From positions 310,001-374,000 of the forward strand of contig NZ_CP036269.1 in assembly GCF_007744675.1 (NCBI RefSeq): 64,000 nucleotides of DNA, in the 5' to 3' direction. Below, piece by piece: positions 9,092-16,526 of this stretch (positions within the stretch are counted from its first letter, which is position 1; the number at the start of each line of letters is the position of its first letter). Source of the stretch: Gimesia alba (GTDB lineage Bacteria > Planctomycetota > Planctomycetia > Planctomycetales > Planctomycetaceae). Below the pieces are notes generated by a model. It saw only the letters and a program-made list of their open reading frames with translations, was not told the DNA's origin and made no database searches. Position numbers and translations under genes: made by a program.

Positions 9092-9579
9092 TGGGATTCC
9101 CTTCCCAGTCATATTGAAACAACACCCCCACTATTTCGGCTGCGGTTCATATCAGGAATCGGCTTTTGTGTGAAGAGCGTTTTCCGCTCCGGCACGGTTC
9201 ACTCTCGATTTTCGGCATGCCGGGCTCTCGCCTGATTTGCATGTTGTGATTTCTCAACATGTTGCATGGAAACATCATTGCGATAACTCTTTTTATGAAA
9301 ACAGCTTATGGTAATTCTGTCTGCCTGCTGTGATCCCGTGTTGCGATGAGACCTCATCCTGGTTTTGGCCTGTTCCAACCTCGGTCAGAAAAAAACGCCG
9401 ACAATCAGAATTTATATCTCCCTATGAAGCAATGACTTACGTTTCCCGTTTTAAACAGAATGTAAAAACTTTTTAACGGTTTGGCCCGTTTGGTATTCAG
9501 CTTGCTTTACATCCCAGTATCAACTTTGAAACGTTTAACTCGATGCAAAACAATATTACACCACCAGGAGACACCAACT
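9092..9579. promoter_or_regulatory. Intergenic region with a perfect inverted repeat
   Basis: About 490 bases separate the divergent small lipoprotein and the first pilin-like gene and must hold both promoters. The clearest element is the inverted repeat CATGTTG (9240-9246), 8-base spacer TGATTTCT, CAACATG (9255-9261), which could be an operator or an RNA hairpin. I could not pick out convincing -35/-10 pairs or a sigma-54 site. Confidence 0.4.
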
Positions 9580-9858
9580 ATGAAAAACATCATCAACCAA
9601 CTGATCAACGACGAAGCCGGTTTCATTGTTTCTGCAGAACTCGTGCTGATTTCCAGCATCGCCGTTCTGGCTATGATTGTCGGACTTTCTGAGGTCGCGA
9701 ACAACGTGAACCAGGAACTCGAAGATGTCGGCAGTGCCTTCTCTTCTATCGATCAGTCTTACATGCTGAGCAACGCACACGGCCACAAAGGCTGTACCGA
9801 ATCCAGCAGCTTCTACGATCAATCCGACTTCTGCTCAGGTCAGTGGGACGTGCAATAA
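9580..9858 (+). CDS. Pilin-like small protein, first tandem copy
   Basis: A 92-residue protein starting MKNIINQLINDEAGFIVSAE, with AGGAG about eight bases before the ATG. The layout is a short charged leader, Gly-Phe, then a single hydrophobic segment (about residues 15-37), as in Flp-type prepilins. Here the conserved Glu sits at +6 after the Gly instead of +5, so processing by a prepilin peptidase is an inference. The C-terminal half is hydrophilic and contains two Cys. It is a clear paralogue of the gene at 10001: the segment IVGLSEVANNVNQELEDVG is identical. Its own intrinsic terminator follows. A surface-fibre or envelope role is likely but unproven. Confidence 0.75.
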   Translation: MKNIINQLINDEAGFIVSAELVLISSIAVLAMIVGLSEVANNVNQELEDVGSAFSSIDQSYMLSNAHGHKGCTESSSFYDQSDFCSGQWDVQ

Positions 9859-9919
9859 TCAACGCGTCACACTCTGACAACCCTCTACCCGAAACGTGCT
9901 TTCTTTCCGATGCTGAGAG

Positions 9920-9953
9920 CCTGCAGGGCTTCACCACCCCTGCAGGTTTTTTT
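9920..9953 (+). terminator. Intrinsic terminator after first pilin-like gene
   Basis: Perfect 9-base stem CCTGCAGGG/CCCTGCAGG (9920-9928 and 9938-9946) followed directly by seven T. Confidence 0.9.
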
Positions 9954-10000
9954 AAACCCGAAACAAAAATGAACCAAAACTCTTTCTGGAGGCCATCAAC

Positions 10001-10324
10001 ATGAAAACCGTGCTGATCCAATTGATGAATGAAGAGGCGGGATTTATCGTCTCGTCCGAACTGGTCCTTGTCTCAACGATTGCCGTCCTGGCCATGATTG
10101 TCGGACTCTCTGAAGTCGCCAACAATGTGAACCAGGAACTCGAAGATGTCGGCAGTGCCTTTGGTCGGATTAACCAGAGTTTTTATGTCGCCGGTGCCTC
10201 AGGCCATAAAGGCTACACCTATGGCAGTGACTTCCATGATCAATTTGACTTCTGTGACGGCCAAAACGACATCGTCTGCGATCGTCCACCAGTACGGGAA
10301 GGTCGAGGCGGCTATAACTATTAA
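10001..10324 (+). CDS. Pilin-like small protein, second tandem copy
   Basis: A 107-residue paralogue of the protein encoded at 9580, starting MKTVLIQLMNEEAGFIVSSE after a TGGAGG ribosome binding site. It shares the leader, the Gly-Phe junction, the hydrophobic helix and the NQELEDVGSAF segment, and differs mainly in the C-terminal third, which ends in an Arg/Gly/Tyr-rich tail (REGRGGYNY). A DNA stretch around 10096-10162 is nearly identical to 9676-9742. The gene is bounded by terminators on both sides, so the two copies can be expressed at different levels. It may form a minor and the other copy a major subunit, or the reverse; this is a guess. Confidence 0.75.
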   Translation: MKTVLIQLMNEEAGFIVSSELVLVSTIAVLAMIVGLSEVANNVNQELEDVGSAFGRINQSFYVAGASGHKGYTYGSDFHDQFDFCDGQNDIVCDRPPVREGRGGYNY

Positions 10325-10394
10325 GCCTTTTAAGTAATACAGCGTTTCCGCAATAGGAAGCAGGCTTGCATCGAGGCGGGAGTCTCCACCTCAG

Positions 10395-10431
10395 GCACCC
10401 TCATCATCGTAAATGGTGAGGGTGCTTTTTT
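10395..10431 (+). terminator. Intrinsic terminator after second pilin-like gene
   Basis: Nine-base stem GCACCCTCA/TGAGGGTGC (10395-10403 and 10417-10425) with a 13-base loop, followed by six T. Confidence 0.85.
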
Positions 10432-10461
10432 ATGCGCCACAAGCAACAGGATTTCCTATGA

Positions 10462-10935
10462 TTAAGTCAACCAGGAACGGCTCTGGTGTGCTTGTTCAGA
10501 ATGCTCTATATGATGCGGTCGTTTAATTGGTTCTTGAGAATGAACCGTTTTTTTTTCCTCAGTTGTGGTCGACTGGAGCTGTTCGATCAGTTCACACCAG
10601 CTTTCCCGGTGAATGCTCAGGACTTTGATGGCGTCATGGATGAAACTGGCTTCCTGCTTCACATCAGCATGATTCAAGTTCTCATACACAAAAACAAACA
10701 ACGCCTTCAACTGCTCAACCAACTCGGGTTGTTGTGCAGGATCGAGTCCTCCGATCAGTTCCGCCACCAGATCGCGGCTTTTATCCAACGCAAAATGGGC
10801 CTGCTCGAAATTTTGTTCTTCGGCCGCTTGCGCTGCTTTCCGGGCAAAACGGAGTGCGCCATCAACGACCATTAAATGCAGCTGGTGCGGCGTTGCCGTT
10901 AAAACCTGGTTCTCTATGTAATCTTTTCCGTTCAT
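10462..10935 (-). CDS. fliS: Flagellar secretion chaperone FliS
   Basis: A 157-residue helical protein of the FliS family, the cytosolic chaperone that holds flagellin monomers until export by the flagellar type III system. The N-terminal ENQVLTATPHQLHLMVVDGA matches the family's typical start and flagellin-binding helix, and the ALDKSRDLVAELIGGLD and LFVFVYENL segments match the remaining helices. A Gln/His-rich tail (after about residue 125) extends beyond the usual 125-140 residues. It lies 52 bases downstream of fliD, a common fliD-fliS order. AGGAG directly abuts the ATG; the effective ribosome binding site may be the GAGGGG further upstream. Confidence 0.93.
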   Translation of the reverse strand: MNGKDYIENQVLTATPHQLHLMVVDGALRFARKAAQAAEEQNFEQAHFALDKSRDLVAELIGGLDPAQQPELVEQLKALFVFVYENLNHADVKQEASFIHDAIKVLSIHRESWCELIEQLQSTTTEEKKTVHSQEPIKRPHHIEHSEQAHQSRSWLT

Positions 10936-10987
10936 CTCCTTGAAGGCCCCTCTTTTGGTTTGAAGAAATCAATAATTGATGGATGGT

Positions 10988-13720
10988 TTATTTTTTATTG
11001 GATGAGTTGGAACTTAATAACTGCAGGCTTTCCAGCGCTGTCTGCTGTGAATTCAACTGATTCACGATCGTTTCCTGGAGTGTAAACTGTTGAATCAACC
11101 GTTCGCGGCGGTCTTCCAGAATCCCGTTCAGTTCTTCCACACGCGAGTTCAAGGAAAGTGCCGATGCCTGAAGCGAGTCAATCTGAGCTTTGAATGAACC
11201 GGTGAAGGGATCAGTCAGTGCTGTGATCACTTCATCCATCACGACAGCAAAGCCGGTATCTTCCTGCTGGAAGAATTCAGTGACCGCGTTCGGATCATCA
11301 AGCAATACCTGATCCAGAATGCTCTCGTTTAGCTTCAACTTTCCGTTATCGCTAAACTGCACTCCGAGTTCTGACATGCTTTTGATTGAGTTGTTGCTGA
11401 CAGAAAGTTTCTTTGTCAGCAAGCCTTCCAGACGGGAAACCGTCGTCAAGACGATGCCGTTTCCGTTCAAGACCCCGCGCTCGTTCGTATCGGAATTGAA
11501 ACTGGTGAGCGATTCTTTGGCGTCCACAAAGCTGTTGTAGGCGGAAATAAACGTATTGATGGTTGTTTTGATACCCGCAGTATCGCGTGTCACGTTGATC
11601 GTGGAAGGGGAACTGCCTGTTGCCAGCAGATCGATCTCCAGTCCTGTAATTGCGTCGTCAAAACTGTTGGTCGCTGAAGTGAGTAAGAACGAGGTTTGCG
11701 GGTTACTGCCGATCCGTATCAATGCGTCTTCCGCATCAACGGAAGTGGCGAAGCCGAAATCGTATGAACTCTCCAGAATCAGCTCTCCCGCGGCACCGCT
11801 TCGCGAAGAGGTGATCGAAAGTCGGGCCGAGTTGAACGCGGTCCCGTCGTCAATAATCGTCGCCGATGCGACCCCTGTTGCATTGAATTTATCGGCGATG
11901 TCTTCGAGTGTGTCTGTTGCTTCCACGGTGATCACCGTGGTCTGGCGACTGTCGACGCCCGTTGTTCCCGAACCTAAAATTCCCAGGTCAGCCGCGACTG
12001 TACCGCTGGAAACTTCTTCGACTTTGACATCAAAACTGCTGCCGCCAGTGCTTTCTATAATAAAACCATCGCCAGTATCATTCAGTCGTGCATTGATTTG
12101 CGCAGTTGCGGTTGTTGCGGCATCATTGATTTTCGTCAGTACGTCACCGATGGTTTTGGTGGTTGTCGAATCGGATAAATCGACATTGAAACTGACGCCA
12201 TTTCGGTCGGTGATACGAATACTGCCGGACGCAACCGCCGTGCCATTCTTGGCATAGGTCGACAGTGAGGTTTGTTCGTTAATATAACGCAGGTCCAGTG
12301 AGCCGGAACTGACGGTATGTTTGCCATCTGCCAGCACTGCGTCGATTTTCAGAAAGCCGGCGAGGTTCCCGGTGACATCCTGAATTTCAATCGATGTTCC
12401 CGAAGGCGCAGAGAGATCTTTAATCTGAATACCCGTTTTCGTGGCGTCCAGGCTGGCTTCTATCTGGATCGAACCATTGGCATTGATGGTGTCGATGACG
12501 TCGTCCAGTGTTTTGGCGGAGGAAAAATCAATTGTCGCGTTGCCGCCCGCGCCGTCTTCGATATAAATCTGCCCTGCGTTCGGGATCGTTCCGCCAGAAG
12601 ACACGCCGCCGTTTAAATTCCGAAGTAAGACCGAATTTAATCCCCCCGACAGCGTACCGGTAATCGTTCCGCCGGGCCCTGTGGTTTGAATTCCCAGTTC
12701 ACGGGCTGCCAGAGAACTGTTCAATGCAGTCACTTCAAACGTGCTCGCACCGGCCGTATTATCGATCAGGCTCAGTTCCCCATTAGCGGTGATTGCCGCG
12801 GTTACTTTCCCGCCGTTGGCGCCGTTGTTGTTGATCAGGTCAACTACATCACCGACGGTCTGTGCTGTGTCCAGGTTGATATCGATGGTGGAAGCGTCGG
12901 CGACTGTAATCTGAAAGTCATCCGACCCACTCACTGTAGTGATGCCGTTCCCATCGTTGATCTGCGAGAGGTTGAAGTCACTGGTGACGCGATAAACCGA
13001 ATCGCCGCTAAATGTCGAGGCCACGACCGATTTCAAGATGCCCAGATCCGCCGCCGTCTGGCCGCCACCGACTTCACTGACTTTCAGCGTGCCCAGTCCG
13101 GTTCCGGTGTCTGTAAAAACCAGGTGATCGTCTTCGATGCTAGCGACGATCGAAGTGGCACTTTGGTTGATTTCGTCTACCACATCGTCAATCGTGATGG
13201 TTTTACTCAGGTCGATCACTTCGGTCAGTCCATCCCGGTCCGTAATCCGGATGCTGCCCCGTTGAACGCCCAGGCCGTCATTCAGCTCTTCCAGCAGCTT
13301 GGGTTCATCCAGCTTGCCTCCACCCGAAACCGTAATCGTGGTGGCAGTGCCAATGGGGGTTGTGTCAGCATCGGCGAAACCATTCGAAATCACCTGATGA
13401 TTCGATGTCTTTCGCAGTCCCTGCAGCTGGTAGGTCGCTGCAGTCGCAGTACTGTTGGCAGCCACACTGAACTGGCTGGTGTCTGAACTGGTGGCTTTGA
13501 GTGTTTCAAAGGTACTTTGCTGATTCAGTTTTTGAACGGCGGTATTCAGTGTCAGCAGGTTGGCTTCAAGGGTTTTGATCCCCCCTTCGGTCGCTTCAAA
13601 TGCGGATGCCCGATTTGAGAGGCGCACGAGGGCATTACGTTGGACACCAATAATGGCGTCAACAATTTCCGTAATGTTTAATCCGGTTGCCAGACCGACA
13701 CCGGAACTGATGCCTGACAT
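10988..13720 (-). CDS. fliD: Flagellar filament cap FliD with four repeats
   Basis: A 910-residue hook-associated protein 2, which caps the growing filament and folds incoming flagellin. The N-terminal FliD domain (SSGVGLATGLNITEIVDAII onward) and the C-terminal coiled-coil part (VEELNGILEDRRERLIQQF) are typical. The middle is greatly expanded: at least four diverged copies of a unit with a GSIRITD-type strand, then D-x-x-(D/S)xxTIxDVVDxIN, start near residues 154, 253, 363 and 497, matching the flagellin hook IN motif. Usual FliD proteins are about 450-680 residues. fliS follows in the same direction, and the four modification genes and fliC lie upstream. The large surface module could serve adhesion or as a glycan acceptor (inference). 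Confidence 0.93.
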   Translation of the reverse strand: MSGISSGVGLATGLNITEIVDAIIGVQRNALVRLSNRASAFEATEGGIKTLEANLLTLNTAVQKLNQQSTFETLKATSSDTSQFSVAANSTATAATYQLQGLRKTSNHQVISNGFADADTTPIGTATTITVSGGGKLDEPKLLEELNDGLGVQRGSIRITDRDGLTEVIDLSKTITIDDVVDEINQSATSIVASIEDDHLVFTDTGTGLGTLKVSEVGGGQTAADLGILKSVVASTFSGDSVYRVTSDFNLSQINDGNGITTVSGSDDFQITVADASTIDINLDTAQTVGDVVDLINNNGANGGKVTAAITANGELSLIDNTAGASTFEVTALNSSLAARELGIQTTGPGGTITGTLSGGLNSVLLRNLNGGVSSGGTIPNAGQIYIEDGAGGNATIDFSSAKTLDDVIDTINANGSIQIEASLDATKTGIQIKDLSAPSGTSIEIQDVTGNLAGFLKIDAVLADGKHTVSSGSLDLRYINEQTSLSTYAKNGTAVASGSIRITDRNGVSFNVDLSDSTTTKTIGDVLTKINDAATTATAQINARLNDTGDGFIIESTGGSSFDVKVEEVSSGTVAADLGILGSGTTGVDSRQTTVITVEATDTLEDIADKFNATGVASATIIDDGTAFNSARLSITSSRSGAAGELILESSYDFGFATSVDAEDALIRIGSNPQTSFLLTSATNSFDDAITGLEIDLLATGSSPSTINVTRDTAGIKTTINTFISAYNSFVDAKESLTSFNSDTNERGVLNGNGIVLTTVSRLEGLLTKKLSVSNNSIKSMSELGVQFSDNGKLKLNESILDQVLLDDPNAVTEFFQQEDTGFAVVMDEVITALTDPFTGSFKAQIDSLQASALSLNSRVEELNGILEDRRERLIQQFTLQETIVNQLNSQQTALESLQLLSSNSSNKK

Positions 13721-14015
13721 TGTACCAAGCCTGTATTAAAGTGACTGAGCAACTGCTCGTTGAACGTACACGGATCGTTCCCTGACATTCAGAGTTTGAT
13801 CAAATACTTTTTAGCCCGACTGAAAATCAACTCGTTGCATCCTGACTTCGCTGGCTGATCAATGTCAGCAATAGTCCGCGCAGGATGAACGACTGCATCT
13901 CAATATGTATCGGTTAGCGAAAGGTTGCTGCTTGAATTGAGAGTGCGAAGATCGGCCTTAAGGAGCGGTTTTTCAGTTGACTGTAGTGGTTGTAGTGAAT
14001 ATTTCAGATACGTTT

Positions 14016-14798
14016 CTATTCGATCACGGCATAGGAAAGTGAGGTGGCAAAAGGAAACCGTTTCAGCCGTAAATTCGGTAGTCCCAGAGTTTCCATAGCC
14101 GCGAGGGTTTCACCCGGAAATAAATCCATGTTCAGCTCATCAAAGGCAATGATTGCGCCTTTCGGCATCCGCGGAATCAGCAGTTCCAACGCGACTTTTG
14201 TTGGTTCATACAGGTCGGCATCCAGGTGCAATAATGAGACAACCAGGTGCTGATTCTGCTCCAGATACGCCGGCAGTGTGACGCTGATATCTCCTTTCAC
14301 TAACTCGACTTTAGAAATGTGATTCAGGTAGCGCGTGGAGTCATAAAGATTGATCGCTTTTTCTAGATCTTCCATTGCATTTTCTTCCGACTTGAAGCCG
14401 CCGACTTCCAGGTGTTCGCTGGTTCCGGTCGTGTCTTTTTCGCTCAGGGAAGGAAACCCCTCGAAGGTATCAAAGCCGATAATCTTCCGCAGATAATTTA
14501 CGGGTTCCAGAATCGCACTGAAATTGGCCCAGGCCATCAGGCTGGCGCCCCGGTGCACCCCGAGTTCCACAACCGAACCGTTTACTTCCAGTTGTTGTTT
14601 AAAAATTTCATAACGGGCCATTAATTTGGTAATTGCTTGGCGCGACACGTATTTGGTAAACGCATCCAGCTTGTTCAAATTCGTGCCAACACTCGATTCC
14701 CAATATTGTTCGACGGCGTTGAGCGCATTTAAGTCATCTGTCGATTGATTTTGTGACTCACCGACGTTGCCTCGAAGCAGGCCTTTTTTTTCTGCCAT
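14016..14798 (-). CDS. TylF/MycF-type SAM-dependent O-methyltransferase
   Basis: A 260-residue class I methyltransferase resembling TylF/MycF, metal-dependent enzymes that O-methylate deoxysugars. SAM motif I is seen as VVELGVHRGASLMAW, followed by GFDTFEGFPSLSEKD, and the metal/catalytic region as LHLDADLYEPTKVAL and AFDELN. It is the last of four co-directional genes between fliC and fliD; the gap to the dioxygenase gene is 69 bases and to fliD 295 bases, so fliD probably has its own promoter. The context suggests that it methylates a sugar hydroxyl on the filament glycan. Methylation of another small molecule cannot be excluded. Confidence 0.8.
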   Translation of the reverse strand: MAEKKGLLRGNVGESQNQSTDDLNALNAVEQYWESSVGTNLNKLDAFTKYVSRQAITKLMARYEIFKQQLEVNGSVVELGVHRGASLMAWANFSAILEPVNYLRKIIGFDTFEGFPSLSEKDTTGTSEHLEVGGFKSEENAMEDLEKAINLYDSTRYLNHISKVELVKGDISVTLPAYLEQNQHLVVSLLHLDADLYEPTKVALELLIPRMPKGAIIAFDELNMDLFPGETLAAMETLGLPNLRLKRFPFATSLSYAVIE

Positions 14799-14867
14799 TT
14801 CAAATCAGCTTTTTTTATGAAGTATTATGTGAAAATCTGTCAGAACTCGGACGGTATCAACGCACGA

Positions 14868-15719
14868 TCAGGAAGCGGTTCGCTGCATGGCCTGTCTGGC
14901 ACGTGTGATTTCTTTGATTCGCCAGCCATCTTTCAGGAATTGCGGGTCTCTCAAGTCCCGGTATCGCAAATTCAGAACAAACCGAATGTAGTTCGATTCA
15001 TTTTTGCAGGGAGAATGCGGCACCAGGCTATGAAACAGCAGGGCATCGCCGACTTCCAGAGCGGTCGGCACGACGCGTTCGAAGTTATGAACAACATCGG
15101 TCGGCAGCGAATGCCATTTGGTCTTGATCCCATGGTCATGTTCATCATGCGGAATCGGTGCTCTCTGATGTTCGCCTAGTGCAAAGGTTAAGCTGCCGTT
15201 GTGGTGATCAGTTTTCTGTAAGGGCGCATACAGTGTGATTGTGGAATGCGGACCTTCATTGTAATACCAGTCCTGATGCCACGAAGCGAGGTGCCATTCC
15301 GCATGAGGCATACTCATTAAGATGATATAGCGGTCATGGATTGAAATTTCAGGCGAGAGCAGTTGTTCCAGAACGGACATCAGCTTGAGATTGGTTCCCA
15401 TTGCATGCAGAGAAGGGGCCGCATTCATCGAATCGTACAGAATGCTCTGCGTTCCCGGTGCCTGTGCTTCCAGACGCATCAGGCGGTCGCTGATTTGTGT
15501 GATTGCATTCGCATCTTCGGAAACATCACAGCCAAAATGTCGCTCCAGCAGACTAAGGCGGCCCGCCAGATCATTTCGAATCGGGAGAAATTCCGCAGGA
15601 TCAAACAGATTTTTTACCAGCAGCACACCATCGTCTGCATACTGGCTCAAGTGCTGATCGGAAAGTTCAATCCCCTCAGTGGGACAATTCAATGTACATA
15701 ATTGATTGATAGGCAGCAT
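14868..15719 (-). CDS. Phytanoyl-CoA dioxygenase (PhyH) family hydroxylase
   Basis: A 283-residue Fe(II)/2-oxoglutarate-dependent oxygenase of the PhyH family. The facial triad is visible: H148-Q-D150 in the SWHQDWYY segment and a distal His (H235, in FHSLVPHSPCKN), with R246 as the likely 2-oxoglutarate ligand. Family members hydroxylate lipids, amino acids and natural-product scaffolds. The gene is 38 bases after the sulfotransferase-like gene and 69 before the TylF-like gene, consistent with one operon. By position I infer a substrate on, or a precursor of, the flagellar glycan, but no substrate can be read from the sequence. Confidence 0.85.
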   Translation of the reverse strand: MLPINQLCTLNCPTEGIELSDQHLSQYADDGVLLVKNLFDPAEFLPIRNDLAGRLSLLERHFGCDVSEDANAITQISDRLMRLEAQAPGTQSILYDSMNAAPSLHAMGTNLKLMSVLEQLLSPEISIHDRYIILMSMPHAEWHLASWHQDWYYNEGPHSTITLYAPLQKTDHHNGSLTFALGEHQRAPIPHDEHDHGIKTKWHSLPTDVVHNFERVVPTALEVGDALLFHSLVPHSPCKNESNYIRFVLNLRYRDLRDPQFLKDGWRIKEITRARQAMQRTAS

Positions 15720-15757
15720 GATTTACCATCCCTGGTACAACGTGTAATGTTAAATGT

Positions 15758-16462
15758 TTATGCGTCGTAGCCAAATTGATCAACGAGTGGTTTAAAGAAA
15801 CGAGTGACCATCGATTTTTCTGATTGCGACAGCTGGTCACGCCACTTACCGACAATCAGAGGCTGCACGAAGGACGATTCCTCTGTGTGTTCCTCATCAA
15901 TGCGTACCGATTGTGTCGCGAATGCATCGCCGCTGGTCGAGGCCGCCGCGGCAAACTGGGGTTCTGCCTGCATCGCGCGCATTTCCTCGGCGATGGCTGC
16001 AACGACATCCAGTTTTAAGAGTACTCCCAGTTTGGTTGCCATCTGGAAAATCAACCCTTCCGCATTGCCGGCAAGATGCTCATAGGGGATTACCATGATT
16101 CCAGGCAGGCAAAGGGCATGATGAATTTCCTGATAGGCGGCAACCGTCTGATCAACGGCGGTCGCGAATGGGGTTTCGCTGTTTTGCATCTCGGTACAGA
16201 CCACGTCTCGTGGATCACGGTAATGATAGAAAGGCCGAACGGCATCCTGCTGGGCTGCTTCGATCGCCTCTTCAGTCAATAAATGAAACCGCAGAATCAT
16301 CCGCTCGTTCACATTCATTGTGCCAATGATCTGGTTCAACTCTTCGAGGGTATGCGCTTCTTCAGCCTGAAACGAAAAATTCTGGCTTTCCCAGATTTTC
16401 TTGAATACTTCCTGTGACCAGTCTGTGCCTGAGTTCGGAATTCCGAAATTGAAGATGATCAT
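15758..16462 (-). CDS. Sulfotransferase-like protein
   Basis: A 234-residue protein with the two PAPS-binding signatures of sulfotransferases: an N-terminal P-loop-like GIPNSGTDW (5' phosphosulfate loop) and YHYRDPRDVVCTE (3' phosphate-binding). The C-terminal KWRDQLSQSE segment resembles the family's GxWK region in modified form. The catalytic Lys/Arg of the first loop is replaced by Asn-Ser-Gly, so activity should be tested. It sits 64 bases after the glycosyltransferase fusion gene and 38 before the dioxygenase gene, with an AGGA ribosome binding site. Likely role: sulfation of a sugar or protein in the same decoration pathway. Confidence 0.75.
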   Translation of the reverse strand: MIIFNFGIPNSGTDWSQEVFKKIWESQNFSFQAEEAHTLEELNQIIGTMNVNERMILRFHLLTEEAIEAAQQDAVRPFYHYRDPRDVVCTEMQNSETPFATAVDQTVAAYQEIHHALCLPGIMVIPYEHLAGNAEGLIFQMATKLGVLLKLDVVAAIAEEMRAMQAEPQFAAAASTSGDAFATQSVRIDEEHTEESSFVQPLIVGKWRDQLSQSEKSMVTRFFKPLVDQFGYDA

Positions 16463-16526
16463 GTTTAATCCTGTCTGTATTCGTATTGAGCAGAAGCCCG
16501 CTTACGCAGCGCGCCTCCGCGATGTG

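Noticed and set aside
11556-12616. Long plus-strand open reading frames opposite fliD
   Set aside because: They mirror the low-complexity fliD coding sequence, have no recognisable domains or ribosome binding sites, and fliD on the minus strand is certain.
12686-13486. A 266-codon plus-strand open frame opposite fliD
   Set aside because: It is the antisense of the repeat region of fliD; composition is unlike a real protein.
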